A stretch of DNA of 33,083 nucleotides, taken from NCBI GenBank assembly GCA_958419975.1, contig CATZIG010000002.1, positions 1-33,083 of the forward strand. The letters are read 5' to 3'. A program made the translations under genes and the position numbers. Within the stretch, counting starts at the first letter, position 1; each line of letters begins with the position of its first letter. The DNA is from an uncultured Collinsella sp. GTDB lineage: Bacteria; Actinomycetota; Coriobacteriia; Coriobacteriales; Coriobacteriaceae. This document shows positions 1 to 7,744 of this stretch, piece by piece. The notes under the pieces are model-generated. The model was not told where the DNA came from, did no database searches, and was given only the letters and a program-made list of their open reading frames with translations.

Positions 1-155
1 CGACAGGCAACCACCCCACGCGTCTCACAACGCTCAACCAAGGCGTCGTAGTGGCCCGCGCAGGCGCACATATCGCTCGCAGCCACACCGGCAGCGATCC
101 AGCCATCGGCCATAGCGCTCGCCATATTGCCAAAACCGACAAATCCAATCTTCAT
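1..155 (-). CDS. proC: Pyrroline-5-carboxylate reductase, N-terminal part (cut by window edge)
   Basis: Only the first 51 codons are inside the window; the gene continues beyond base 1. The translation begins MKIGFVGFGNMASAMADGW, which is the Rossmann nucleotide-binding start of ProC (GxGxMA motif at residues 7-12). ProC reduces 1-pyrroline-5-carboxylate to proline with NAD(P)H in the cytosol, the last step of proline synthesis. The start is an ATG at 153-155. Other Rossmann enzymes of the same superfamily (6-phosphogluconate dehydrogenase-like) begin similarly, but the FGNMA(S/x)A pattern favours ProC. The next gene upstream (rlmH) ends 73 bases away, so the two could share a transcript. Confidence 0.75.
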   Translation of the reverse strand, partial: MKIGFVGFGNMASAMADGWIAAGVAASDMCACAGHYDALVERCETRGVVAC

Positions 156-228
156 ATCTCATAGTCCTCTCAGACACGCTCTTCAAAACGAAGGCTATTG
201 TCCCACGGCATTGTTTCGTATTGCCGAC

Positions 229-699
229 CTATTTGTGATACGGCTCGCCACGGCTAATCTTGCAGGCGCGGTAAATTTGCTCCAGCAGCACCACGCGCGC
301 CAAGTTATGCGGCAAGGTAATGCGTCCAAAGCTGAGCATCTCGTCGGCTCGTGCGCGCACGTCATCGCTCACGCCGTCCGATCCGCCAATCACAAAGGCG
401 ATGTCGCTGTTACCACGCAGCATAAGATCATCGAGCCGCGCCGAAAGCTCCTCGCTCGAGCGCTCTTTGCCCTCAATGGCAAGCAGGATCACATGCGCTC
501 GAGGCGGCAGGGCTGCAAGTATCGCCGCCCCCTCCTTGTCGCGCGCGGCATCCACGCCGCCCGCCTTAGCCGGGTCGATATCAGCCACCTCGCGGACATC
601 CACCTTGGCATAGGCGCCCAGGCGCTTGGTGTACTCGGCGCACGCGTCCTTCCAAAAGCGCTCCTTGAGCTTACCGACGCAAACGACGGTGTATTTCAC
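229..699 (-). CDS. rlmH: 23S rRNA (pseudouridine1915-N3)-methyltransferase RlmH
   Basis: This 156-aa protein is the usual length for RlmH, a small SPOUT-class (trefoil knot) methyltransferase. RlmH methylates pseudouridine 1915 in helix 69 of 23S rRNA on the assembled 70S ribosome, using S-adenosylmethionine. Visible motifs are the MKYTVVCVGKLKE start, the knot segment FVIGGSDG at about residues 102-109, and the C-terminal LPHNLARVVLLEQIYRA followed by a GEPYHK tail, all typical of the family. The start codon is GTG (697-699), preceded by AAGGAG. That ribosome-binding site lies across the stop codon of the upstream SPFH gene only 6 bases away, so the two are probably translationally coupled. 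Confidence 0.95.
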   Translation of the reverse strand: MKYTVVCVGKLKERFWKDACAEYTKRLGAYAKVDVREVADIDPAKAGGVDAARDKEGAAILAALPPRAHVILLAIEGKERSSEELSARLDDLMLRGNSDIAFVIGGSDGVSDDVRARADEMLSFGRITLPHNLARVVLLEQIYRACKISRGEPYHK

Positions 700-705
700 G
701 CGCGT

Positions 706-1644
706 CTACTCCTTCGAATCGTTTTGAACTTTGCCGGCGGCCAGCATCTGCTCGAACATCGAGGCCGACTGCGAAAAGTCGCTCGGCAGCACGACCGTCG
801 AGGTTTTACCCGTGCGAGCGAACTCCGTCATCATCTCGGACCACTGCGTAAACATGAACAGTTGGTTGGCCTCGTCATTGCCGACACCCGTCTCCTGGAT
901 GATCTCGAGCGAATCTTTGATACCCAGCGCGATGGCCTTGCGCTGGTTGGCGATGCCCTCGCCCGCCTTTTCCATAGCCTCAGCCTCGGCGGTCGCCTCG
1001 GTGACGCGCTTGATGCGGTCTGCCTCAGCGAGCTCCTGTGCCGCAGCGCGCTTGCGCTGGGCGGCGTTGATGTCGTTCATGGAGTTCTCAACCTCGGTCG
1101 GCAGTGCGATTTTGGTGATGAGCGTCGACACGAGGGTGAAGCCGTAGGCGGCCATCTGCTCGGAAACGGTAGCGTTGACATCCTTGGCGATGTCATCCTT
1201 CTTGGCAAAGACCTCATCGAGTGTGTAGACGGGAATCGAAGAGCGCAGGGCGTCGGTGATGAAGTCACGCATCTGGTCGACGGGCTCCTGCAGCATGTAG
1301 TAGCTCTTGTAGATACCCGAATCTGCCGGGCCGGCGCCCATGTCATAGCTCACGTGGTACTGAGCAGAGACCTCGAGGCCGATGGTCACATTATCCTGAG
1401 TCTTAACGTCGATACCAAAACCGTTTTTCATGGTGCGTAGACTCACCGTGGCGGCTTTGCGATCGATCACGGGCACCTTCATGTGGAAGCCCGCGTTGAC
1501 GATGCGGTTAAACTTGCCCAGACGCTCGATGATCACAGCATGCTGTTGTTCAACGACATAGCAGGCGCTGGGAAGCAGCAGCAACAGGATGATGATGGGA
1601 ATCAAAAGGCTGGTAAGGGCAGCGATGATACCGGAAAACAGCAT
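706..1644 (-). CDS. SPFH/band-7 domain membrane protein
   Basis: This is a 312-aa stomatin/prohibitin-type protein. The ATG at 1642-1644 is chosen because AGGAGAG lies just upstream; an in-frame ATG seven codons earlier has no such site. One hydrophobic membrane anchor (about residues 4-26) is followed by an SPFH domain beginning near VVEQQHAVIIERLGKF. A charged, Ala/Glu-rich coiled-coil segment (AEADRIKRVTEATAEAEAMEKAGEG) and a C-terminal oligomerisation region complete it. Proteins of this type scaffold ordered membrane microdomains and often modulate membrane proteases. No NfeD partner or FtsH is nearby, so a specific role cannot be assigned. It is transcribed directly ahead of rlmH. Confidence 0.85.
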   Translation of the reverse strand: MLFSGIIAALTSLLIPIIILLLLLPSACYVVEQQHAVIIERLGKFNRIVNAGFHMKVPVIDRKAATVSLRTMKNGFGIDVKTQDNVTIGLEVSAQYHVSYDMGAGPADSGIYKSYYMLQEPVDQMRDFITDALRSSIPVYTLDEVFAKKDDIAKDVNATVSEQMAAYGFTLVSTLITKIALPTEVENSMNDINAAQRKRAAAQELAEADRIKRVTEATAEAEAMEKAGEGIANQRKAIALGIKDSLEIIQETGVGNDEANQLFMFTQWSEMMTEFARTGKTSTVVLPSDFSQSASMFEQMLAAGKVQNDSKE

Positions 1645-1712
1645 GGTCTCTCCTCTGATAGGCACACGTTGGCATTAGGATACCCGTCCAAGGAGATCGT
1701 GCATAACAAAAA

Positions 1713-1732
1713 AGCCCCCGTTGCTGGGAGCT
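1713..1732 (-). terminator. Duplicated copy of the tRNA-Leu terminator
   Basis: On the minus strand AGCTCCC and GGGGGCT pair around a 6-nt loop (one G-U pair) and are followed by six T residues. The stretch 1702-1735 repeats 1891-1924 with only two base changes. It sits behind a decayed tRNA 3' end, see 1744-1890. Confidence 0.7.
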
Positions 1733-1743
1733 CTTCCATTTAA

Positions 1744-1890
1744 TGGTGAGGGCGAAGGGACGTCCGCGCATCCGCTGCGCGGATCCGCACCGGCTTCGGC
1801 CGCCTGCCGGCGTCCTCGCCAGCTCGCTAAAAACGCTCCGCGTTTTCTTTACGCTCGCTCCTTCGCAGGTTCAAGTCCCTGTGATGGGCC
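1744..1890. repeat. Palindrome-rich element with decayed tRNA 3'-end fragments at both sides
   Basis: Bases 1744-1761 read on the minus strand as GTCCCTTCGCCCTCACCA, matching 16 of 18 bases of the true tRNA-Leu 3' end including CCA. The other edge (about 1866-1890, plus strand) contains GGTTCAAGTCC, a T-arm-like sequence in the opposite orientation. Between them lie several short perfect hairpins: CCGCGCA/TGCGCGG, CGGC-ttcg-GCCG and AAAACGC-tcc-GCGTTTT. GCGAAGG at 1752-1758 and CCTTCGC at 1860-1866 form inverted ends. No protein is encoded. It looks like a small REP/MITE-like insertion in a duplicated tRNA tail. Confidence 0.6.
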
Positions 1891-1901
1891 CATAACAAAA
1901 A

Positions 1902-1921
1902 AGCTCCCATTGCTGGGAGCT
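1902..1921 (-). terminator. Rho-independent terminator of tRNA-Leu
   Basis: On the minus strand AGCTCCC-AGCAAT-GGGAGCT forms a 7-bp perfect stem followed by TTTTTT. It begins about a dozen bases past the encoded CCA of tRNA-Leu. Confidence 0.9.
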
Positions 1922-1932
1922 CTTTCAATCAA

Positions 1933-2019
1933 TGGTGCGGGCGAAAGGACTTGAACCTTCATGGGGTTGCCCCCATACGGACCTGAACCGTACGCGTCTG
2001 CCAATTCCGCCACGCCCGC
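1933..2019 (-). tRNA. tRNA-Leu (anticodon CAG)
   Basis: An 87-nt class II tRNA. The acceptor arm GCGGGCG pairs perfectly with CGCCCGC, followed by discriminator A and an encoded CCA. The D-arm contains TGGCAGACGC. The anticodon stem TACGG/CCGTA encloses TTCAGGT, giving CAG, which reads CUG leucine codons. A long variable arm (TGGGGGCAACCCCA) and the T-loop GTTCAAGTC are present. Confidence 0.97.
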
Positions 2020-2030
2020 GTGCAGGAATT

Positions 2031-2059
2031 AGAATAACGGAGCGCCACCACGAACGCAA
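2031..2059 (-). promoter_or_regulatory. Promoter of tRNA-Leu
   Basis: On the minus strand TTGCGT (2054-2059) and TATTCT (2031-2036) are separated by exactly 17 bases. The -10 box ends 11 bases before the tRNA 5' end. The segment lies between the tatD stop and the tRNA. Confidence 0.7.
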
Positions 2060-2062
2060 GAA

Positions 2063-2980
2063 CTATTTTTGAAAAAGTTTGCAGGCATTCTCCCAAGCGG
2101 CTTGCGCGATTGTTTCGGCGTCCTCACCAGTGCGATCGACACGGTCGTTAACCAGCGCGTTTGCCGTAATGGAGATCATTGCGGGCTCGCATTCAAGACC
2201 GCGGATGGGCTCCGGAGCCATATACGGGCAATCCGTCTCGAACAAAATTCGATCGAGTGGGGTTGCCGCAAATGCCTCGCGCACGTCGTCGTTGCGCTTG
2301 AAGGTGGCCGCACCACCATAGGCGATATAGCAGCCCAGCTCCACAAAGCGCTCCATCGTGGCGCGGTCCTCGCCAAAGCAGTGCAGCACACAACCGGCCT
2401 GGGGCACGCCCACCTCACGAAGCACGTTGTAGGCGTCCACGTGCGAGGTGCGCTCCTGGTCCGTGTCCTCGTGACGCAGATGTAGCTCCACCGGCACGTT
2501 ACGGCACACGGCAAGCTCGAGCTGGCGCGCCATGCAGTCAATCTGCACGTTATGGGGTGCCGGCGCGATATCGTCGTCATAGTCCATGTGGTAGTCCAGG
2601 CCGATTTCGCCAATACCGGCGCATAAGGGATCATCGAGTGCGGCAACGACCTGTGCGTGAACGTCGTCGGCATAGTCCGGCGCGCCATACGGATGCACGC
2701 CAGCGAGATACTTGATCTGCGGAATATCCCGCATCGGCAGAATTTCGCGCACGAGCCAGTCGCTATAGTCCGTCACGCTGCGTTTGTCAGCGATGGGGTC
2801 GAACATCGTCACCAACAGGTCGACGCCCGCAGCCTTGGCGCGCAGGAGCGTCTCGGGCACATCCTTGCCCCAGAACGAAAGCAGATGCGCATGTGTGTCG
2901 GCAAGCGGTGCCAAGGGCACGGGACAAGCAACCGTCTTCTTTTTCTTGGTAAACGTCACGCGTTCGGCATTAGGCGTCAT
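2063..2980 (-). CDS. tatD: TatD-family metal-dependent DNase
   Basis: This 305-aa protein is a TIM-barrel hydrolase of the TatD family, which removes nucleotides from DNA ends in a divalent-metal-dependent reaction and is linked to DNA repair. Metal ligands visible in order are DTHAHL (about residues 28-33), GEIGLDYH near 124-131, the His in VELHLRH, LHCFGE, and the Asp in LFETDCPYM near the C-terminus. A basic N-terminal extension (TFTKKKKT) precedes the barrel, so the protein is longer than the usual ~260 aa. The ATG overlaps the last 11 bases of rsmA, which implies coupled translation; a tatD-rsmA pairing next to metG is widespread in bacteria. Confidence 0.92.
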   Translation of the reverse strand: MTPNAERVTFTKKKKTVACPVPLAPLADTHAHLLSFWGKDVPETLLRAKAAGVDLLVTMFDPIADKRSVTDYSDWLVREILPMRDIPQIKYLAGVHPYGAPDYADDVHAQVVAALDDPLCAGIGEIGLDYHMDYDDDIAPAPHNVQIDCMARQLELAVCRNVPVELHLRHEDTDQERTSHVDAYNVLREVGVPQAGCVLHCFGEDRATMERFVELGCYIAYGGAATFKRNDDVREAFAATPLDRILFETDCPYMAPEPIRGLECEPAMISITANALVNDRVDRTGEDAETIAQAAWENACKLFQK

Positions 2981-3830
2981 GGATTAGCTCCCGGGCCAGA
3001 CGGACAAAGTCGGCAACATCGAGCGTCTCGGCGCGCGTGGTGGGTGCGATACCGCAAACCTCAAAAGCGGCATCGAGCACGTCCTTGGCAAAACCGTTGG
3101 CGCTCATGGAATTTCGGATGGTCTTGCGCCGCTGAGCAAATGCAGCGTCGATCACACGAGCCACGAACTCGCGATCGAGCCCCTCGGGCACCACGCCGTC
3201 AACACGGTCGATACGCACGACGGCCGAGTCCACGTGCGGCGCTGGCATAAAGCAACGCGGCGGCACCTCAAAGCGACCCGTCACCTGCGCATACAGGCCG
3301 AGCTTTGCCGTATAGCCGCCATAGGTCTTGTTGCCCGGCACTGCGGCAATGCGATCGGCAACCTCCTTTTGCACCATGACGACGGCACGCTTGAGCGCCG
3401 GCATCGTCTGGAAAAATTGCAAAATGATCGTCGCCGCCACGTTATAGGGCAAGTTCGCGACAAATACCGTGGGCTCGCCGCCGGCGGCCTGCTCAATCTG
3501 CTCCGGGCCCACCTTAAGCGCGTCGCCCATGATAAAGCGGAAGTTGGCATAGTCGGCGGCATGGGCGTCGAGCACCGGTTCGAGCTCGGGATCTGCTTCG
3601 ATCGACATGACGCACGCCGCCTCCTGCAACAGCGCAAGCGTGAGCGTGCCAACGCCCGGACCAACCTCGAGCACGCGCTCATCGCCCGCAAGCTCGGCAA
3701 GCTCGCAAATGCGCTCGATCACATGGTTGTCGATCAGGAAGTTCTGGCCCAGGCGATGCTTGGTCGCAAGGCCAAACTCCTCCAGCAGCTCCCTTGTTGC
3801 CGTGGGGTTTGCCAAAGGCGAAGTTGTCAT
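2970..3830 (-). CDS. rsmA: 16S rRNA (adenine1518/1519-N6,N6)-dimethyltransferase RsmA (KsgA)
   Basis: This 286-aa protein dimethylates two adjacent adenines in the 3'-terminal hairpin of 16S rRNA during late 30S assembly. It has the family start LGQNFLID (about residues 28-35), the SAM-binding motif VGPGVGTLT, and the catalytic NLPYNVA at about 126-132. The C-terminal domain includes FMPAPHVDSAVVRI and the AQRRKTIRNSM segment. The ATG is preceded by AAGGAGG at ideal spacing. Loss of KsgA gives kasugamycin resistance in many bacteria. The gene is separated from metG by a terminator-like hairpin and overlaps tatD downstream. Confidence 0.97.
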   Translation of the reverse strand: MTTSPLANPTATRELLEEFGLATKHRLGQNFLIDNHVIERICELAELAGDERVLEVGPGVGTLTLALLQEAACVMSIEADPELEPVLDAHAADYANFRFIMGDALKVGPEQIEQAAGGEPTVFVANLPYNVAATIILQFFQTMPALKRAVVMVQKEVADRIAAVPGNKTYGGYTAKLGLYAQVTGRFEVPPRCFMPAPHVDSAVVRIDRVDGVVPEGLDREFVARVIDAAFAQRRKTIRNSMSANGFAKDVLDAAFEVCGIAPTTRAETLDVADFVRLARELIHDA

Positions 3831-3870
3831 AGTTGCCTCCTTAGCATGATGGCGGCGTCTTGAAACGAAA

Positions 3871-3896
3871 GGGCATGGACCGTGGCGGCCATGCCC
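3871..3896 (-). terminator. Terminator-like hairpin between metG and rsmA
   Basis: GGGCATGG and CCATGCCC form a perfect 8-bp stem with a 10-nt loop. On the minus strand it is followed by TTTCGTTTC, a moderate U-tract. It could end metG transcription or only attenuate read-through into rsmA, whose start is 40 bases further on. Confidence 0.65.
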
Positions 3897-3937
3897 TTAC
3901 ATCTAAACAGCAAATTGCCGATATGGCGCGCCGCGTC

Positions 3938-5539
3938 TTAGCCCAGACGCGGGAACAGCGGCTCGCCCTTCTCGACAGGCTGACCGCCGGCAAGCAGGCC
4001 CCAAGCGCAAATGCCCTTGAGGTCGTCGGTCGCGGCCTCGTCCTCGCAGGACAGGCGGCGCAGGGCCTCGGCAGAGGTCTGAGGCATGAGCGGCATCAGC
4101 AGGTGGGCGGCAATGCGGATGGCCTCGAGCAGGTTGTAGATCACAAACGCCAGCTCGTCAGCCTTGGCCTCGTCCTTGGCAAGTGCCCAAGGCTCAGAGT
4201 CCTCGATGTAGTGGTTGGCGGCATGGATGAGCTCCATGACCTCGTCCTTGGCTCCGCCGTAATCGAGCACGTCCATCTTGGCCATGTAGCGCTCGACCAG
4301 ACCATCGGCGATCTTTGCCAGCGGGTTGTCGAACGCATCGAACGATGCGGGCTTGGCGGGCGCGCAACCATCAAAGTACTTGCCGCTCATGTTGAGCGAA
4401 CGCGAGATAAGGTTGCCCCAGCTGTTGGCCAGGTCGGCGTTGTAGACCTGCTCCATGCGATCGAAGCTGATGGCACCGTCGGTGCCGGGGACGACGTCGG
4501 TCATGAAGTAGTAGCGATAGCCCTCGACGCCCAACATGTCGATAACGTCCTGCGGAGCGATGGCGTTGCCGCGGCTCTTGGACATCTTCTCGGCCTTGCC
4601 GGTCTCGGCATTGCGCACGGTCAGGAAGCCGTGGGCAAAGACGTGCTCGGGCAGGGCCTCGCCGATGGCCATGAGCATGGCGGGCCAAATGACGCAGTGG
4701 AAGCGGATGATGTCCTTGCCCACGATGTGGAACTGCGCGGGCCAGCGATAGGCCAGCTCGGCACGCGCCTCGTCGGTGTCGACACCGTAGCCGACGGCCG
4801 TCATATAGTTGAGCAGCGCATCGAACCACACGTAGGTCACGTGACCCTCGTCAAACGGGACCTGAATGCCCCAGTCAAAGCTCGTACGGCTCACGGAAAG
4901 GTCATTAAGGCCGCCCTCGACAAAGCTACGTACCTCGTTCATGCGGAACGCAGGCTCGACAAAGTCGGGGTGCTCGTCATAGAGCTTGAGCAGCTTGTCC
5001 TGGAAGGCGGAAAGCTTAAAGAAGTAGGACTCCTCCTGCACGCGCTCAAGCGGACGGTGGCAGTCGGGGCACAGGTGCTGGCCGACGCTGCCGTACTCCT
5101 CGTCGCCCTTCTGGACCTGCGTATCAGTGAAGTAGGTCTCGTCAGGCACGCAATACCAACCGTCGTAGCTGCCCTTATACAGGTAGCCGGACTCCTTCAT
5201 GCGCTCCCACAGGTACTGCACGGCATGATGCTGGCGCGGCTCGGTGGTGCGGATGAAATCGTCGTTGGAAATCTCGAGCTTGCTCCAAAGCTCCTTGAAG
5301 TGCGGAGCCTGGCTGTCGGTCCACTCCTGCGGCGTCATGTTGTGCTTGGCTGCGGCCTCGGCGACCTTCTCGCCGTGCTCGTCCATGCCGGTCAGGAACT
5401 TGACGTTATAGCCGGCGGAGCGGCGATAGCGAGCCTGAACGTCGGCGATGATGGTGGAATAAGCCGTGCCCAGGTGCGGATCGGCGTTGACGTAGTAGAT
5501 GGGCGTCGTGATAAAGAACGAAGGCTTGCTTTGATCCAT
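3938..5539 (-). CDS. metG: Methionyl-tRNA synthetase
   Basis: This 533-aa class I synthetase charges tRNA-Met and initiator tRNA with methionine. It starts FFITTPIYYVNADPHLGTAY, where PHLG is the HIGH-type signature. A connective-peptide zinc knuckle CPDC lies in the sequence HLCPDCHRPLERV, and KMSKS is at residues 318-322. The C-terminal anticodon-binding helical domain is present (LANSWGNLISR onward). The protein ends at residue 533 and lacks the C-terminal EMAP/Trbp111-like dimerisation domain found in longer MetRS. The ATG has GGAGG 9 bases upstream. The gene follows rsmI by 69 bases, probably in the same transcript. Confidence 0.97.
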   Translation of the reverse strand: MDQSKPSFFITTPIYYVNADPHLGTAYSTIIADVQARYRRSAGYNVKFLTGMDEHGEKVAEAAAKHNMTPQEWTDSQAPHFKELWSKLEISNDDFIRTTEPRQHHAVQYLWERMKESGYLYKGSYDGWYCVPDETYFTDTQVQKGDEEYGSVGQHLCPDCHRPLERVQEESYFFKLSAFQDKLLKLYDEHPDFVEPAFRMNEVRSFVEGGLNDLSVSRTSFDWGIQVPFDEGHVTYVWFDALLNYMTAVGYGVDTDEARAELAYRWPAQFHIVGKDIIRFHCVIWPAMLMAIGEALPEHVFAHGFLTVRNAETGKAEKMSKSRGNAIAPQDVIDMLGVEGYRYYFMTDVVPGTDGAISFDRMEQVYNADLANSWGNLISRSLNMSGKYFDGCAPAKPASFDAFDNPLAKIADGLVERYMAKMDVLDYGGAKDEVMELIHAANHYIEDSEPWALAKDEAKADELAFVIYNLLEAIRIAAHLLMPLMPQTSAEALRRLSCEDEAATDDLKGICAWGLLAGGQPVEKGEPLFPRLG

Positions 5540-5608
5540 GGGGTTTGTCCTCCAGAAAAACGTTGCATACAGGGGATGATTCTAGCGCAAGGGCTGGATA
5601 TCCTCCAT

Positions 5609-6487
5609 CTATTGCATATCGAGCACCATGGCATAGACATCGCGCTTGCGGCGCGAATACTTCTGAGACAGGCGCTTGGCCACCGCAGAGGCGGGCTCCC
5701 CCTCCTCGAGCGCGGCGCGGATATCCTCGCGCAGGGCCTCGTCGGGATCCGCTGCCGCGGCGCCAACCGGCACGATACCGGCCTCCTCATCCTCGCTCGG
5801 CGGCGCGATGACCAGCGCAATCTCGCCCTTTACCTCGCCGCGAGCACGCAGCTCCTCGGCAAGCTGAGCAGCGGGCCCGCGCAAGACCTCCTCGTGCAGC
5901 TTGGTGAGTTCGCGGCAGACGGCAACCTCACGCTGGGGAAAGACCTCCGCCACGGCCTCGAGCGTCGCCACGATGCGATGTGGAGACTCGTAGAAGATGA
6001 GTGCGCCGGGCACCACGGCAAGGCGCTGTAAACGCCGCACGCGGTCGCCGTGCTTTCGGCCCAAAAAGCCCTCGAAGAAAAAATGCTCGCAGGGAATGCC
6101 GGACGAAACGAGCGCCGTGACGCAAGCAGAGGGCCCGGGAATAACTTCAACGGGCACATCGGCCTCACGCGCCGCCTCGACCAGCGCCTGGCCGGGATCG
6201 GACACACTCGGCATGCCGGCGTCCGAGGCAAAAGCGAGGGTCTCCCCCGCCAGCAGACGGTCGACCAGGCCGACGGCGCGGCTGGCGATCACATTCTCGT
6301 CGCAACGGACAAGCGGCTTGGAAATGCCCAGATGCATCAGCAGCTTTGACGTCACACGCGTGTCTTCGCAGCAGATGGCATCGGCGGCGGCAAACGCCTC
6401 GCCAACGCGCGGGGACAGGTCGCCCAGGTTGCCGATGGGCGTGCCGACCACATAGAGTTTGCCCGTATGGGTGCTGTTTTGCGTCAT
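5609..6487 (-). CDS. rsmI: 16S rRNA (cytidine1402-2'-O)-methyltransferase RsmI
   Basis: This 292-aa protein is a tetrapyrrole-methylase-fold SAM enzyme that adds the 2'-O-methyl group to C1402 in the decoding centre. Signatures are YVVGTPIGNLGDLSPR at residues 13-28, AICCEDTRVTSKLL, ASDAGMPSVSDPG and VIPGPSA, then FEGFLGRK and LIFYESPHR. The C-terminal helical region (EGEPASAVAKRLSQKYSRRKRDVY) is typical of the family. The start is an ATG only 6 bases beyond the stop of the GH5-like gene, with a weak AGG site, so expression probably depends on coupling to that upstream gene. Confidence 0.96.
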   Translation of the reverse strand: MTQNSTHTGKLYVVGTPIGNLGDLSPRVGEAFAAADAICCEDTRVTSKLLMHLGISKPLVRCDENVIASRAVGLVDRLLAGETLAFASDAGMPSVSDPGQALVEAAREADVPVEVIPGPSACVTALVSSGIPCEHFFFEGFLGRKHGDRVRRLQRLAVVPGALIFYESPHRIVATLEAVAEVFPQREVAVCRELTKLHEEVLRGPAAQLAEELRARGEVKGEIALVIAPPSEDEEAGIVPVGAAAADPDEALREDIRAALEEGEPASAVAKRLSQKYSRRKRDVYAMVLDMQ

Positions 6488-6493
6488 ATCAAC

Positions 6494-7555
6494 CTATTCA
6501 ATCATGCCGCGCTCGAGCGTACCGAGCGCCGCGCGGGCGTCCCATGCTGCAATGCGCTTCTCGGTCTTCCACGTTTGGAAGAACCAACCGGCAGCCGGCG
6601 CAAACGAAGCCAGCTGGTTGGCGATAAACACGCGCTCGTAGGCATTGCGGCCCTCGGGCGTAACCGACGAGTTGGCAAAGATCGCCGCGCCCGACCATTC
6701 GCCCACCAGCACGGGGAACCCAGTCGAAATCGCTTCTTTAAGCTCGCGCTTGTTACGGGAAATCGCCGTCGTCAGCCCGCGGGGGCTCGTGATATCGAGC
6801 GCATACTCGTCGCGGTAATGGTACAGGTGAAGGTCCATGTAGACGTTCTTGTACTTGGCGCCGCGCATAAAATGCTTCCACTCGCTGGGATGCCCCGACG
6901 ACGAAAAGACGACGATCTTATCCTCGGGCATATACGAACGGACGAGCTCGTAGGCATCGCGATAGAAGTTGCGCAGGTAGTGCGCCGGAATGCCATCCGT
7001 CATGGAAAAGAGACTCTTGCGGACACTCATCTGCGGCGTATCCAGCAGCTCAATGCCCAGCAGGCTCTCGGCCTCGCCGTAGCGATCAGCCAAGCGCTCG
7101 AGCACGTCGAGTGCGACATGACGGCCGTTAGTGGACGAATGCCACTCGGCAACAGCCTCTGGCGTGGCGGGCGAATCGTTGGAATCGCCCTGGCCACCGG
7201 GCACAGTTGCTAGATCAAGCAGCACGCGGATGTCGTACTTGGCAGCCCACTCAATTGCACGGTCGATGTAGTCGACAACCGAGATGTAGGACGCATCGGA
7301 CTCCTGCGAGCCAAAGGCATACCAGGGCACCGGCAGACGCACGGCATTGAGACCGATCTGCGCCATGCGACGGAAATCGTCCTCACTCACAAACGTCTCG
7401 TAATGACGGCGCATGCGCTCGTTATAGGCGGCGGTGCCCATGGCCTCCTGCAGCTCGGCCGCGTTGGATGCACCGGTCGCCGCGTATAGCGACGGGGTCA
7501 CCCAAGGCTCGGGAATAAACCAGCCAGAGAGATTAACGCCGAGTATCCTCTCCAT
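6494..7555 (-). CDS. Glycoside hydrolase family 5-like protein with an altered acid/base site
   Basis: The 353-aa protein starts at the ATG at 7553-7555, preceded by AAGGGGGCAGTG; the open frame upstream of it is repeat DNA. It has the (beta/alpha)8 layout of GH5 exo-glucanase-like proteins. These are the N-terminal GVNLSGWF, GLNAVRLPVPWYAFG, the strand-4 motif position (ELLDTPQ), DLHLYHY, the strand-7 motif LVGEWSGA, and a C-terminal WFFQTWK. The strand-7 nucleophile Glu286 is present. At strand 4, where the family has NEP, this protein reads Asp172-Thr173-Pro174, so the acid/base glutamate is missing. No signal peptide is seen, so it is predicted cytosolic. It may be a sugar-binding pseudo-enzyme or use another acid. 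It is 6 bases upstream of rsmI. Confidence 0.8.
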   Translation of the reverse strand: MERILGVNLSGWFIPEPWVTPSLYAATGASNAAELQEAMGTAAYNERMRRHYETFVSEDDFRRMAQIGLNAVRLPVPWYAFGSQESDASYISVVDYIDRAIEWAAKYDIRVLLDLATVPGGQGDSNDSPATPEAVAEWHSSTNGRHVALDVLERLADRYGEAESLLGIELLDTPQMSVRKSLFSMTDGIPAHYLRNFYRDAYELVRSYMPEDKIVVFSSSGHPSEWKHFMRGAKYKNVYMDLHLYHYRDEYALDITSPRGLTTAISRNKRELKEAISTGFPVLVGEWSGAAIFANSSVTPEGRNAYERVFIANQLASFAPAAGWFFQTWKTEKRIAAWDARAALGTLERGMIE

Positions 7556-7620
7556 CACTGCCCCCTTCGGATCGTGCAGGCCGAGCCTGCATCGTATTGC
7601 ATAGGAAAAGTATCGTTTTG

Positions 7621-7660
7621 AGTATACCCGCGCGTGCGGACAGACGACCGAACGGTCTGT
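7621..7660 (-). promoter_or_regulatory. Candidate promoter and palindromic operator of the GH5-rsmI unit
   Basis: On the minus strand TATACT (7621-7626) is a good -10 box about 65 bases before the GH5 start. The region where the -35 box should lie (7640-7660) carries a palindrome: ACAGAC/GTCTGT outer arms with GACCG-AA-CGGTC nested in it. ACCGNNCGGT-type palindromes are common targets of TetR-family repressors, but no regulator gene is nearby. Confidence 0.5.
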
Positions 7661-7744
7661 AAAGTGGCGCAAAAGCGGAAGGAATGTCTGGGCGGGCCCG
7701 AGATGGCGCGCCGAGATGTACATATGCGCCGGAAGTAGGCGGCC

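Noticed and set aside
1866..1890. A second complete tRNA gene on the plus strand
   Set aside because: Only a T-arm-like stretch is present. There is no anticodon arm, D-arm or matching acceptor arm.
3860..6031. A 723-codon plus-strand open frame opposite metG and rsmI
   Set aside because: It runs antisense across two certain genes and has shadow-type composition, so it is not a gene.
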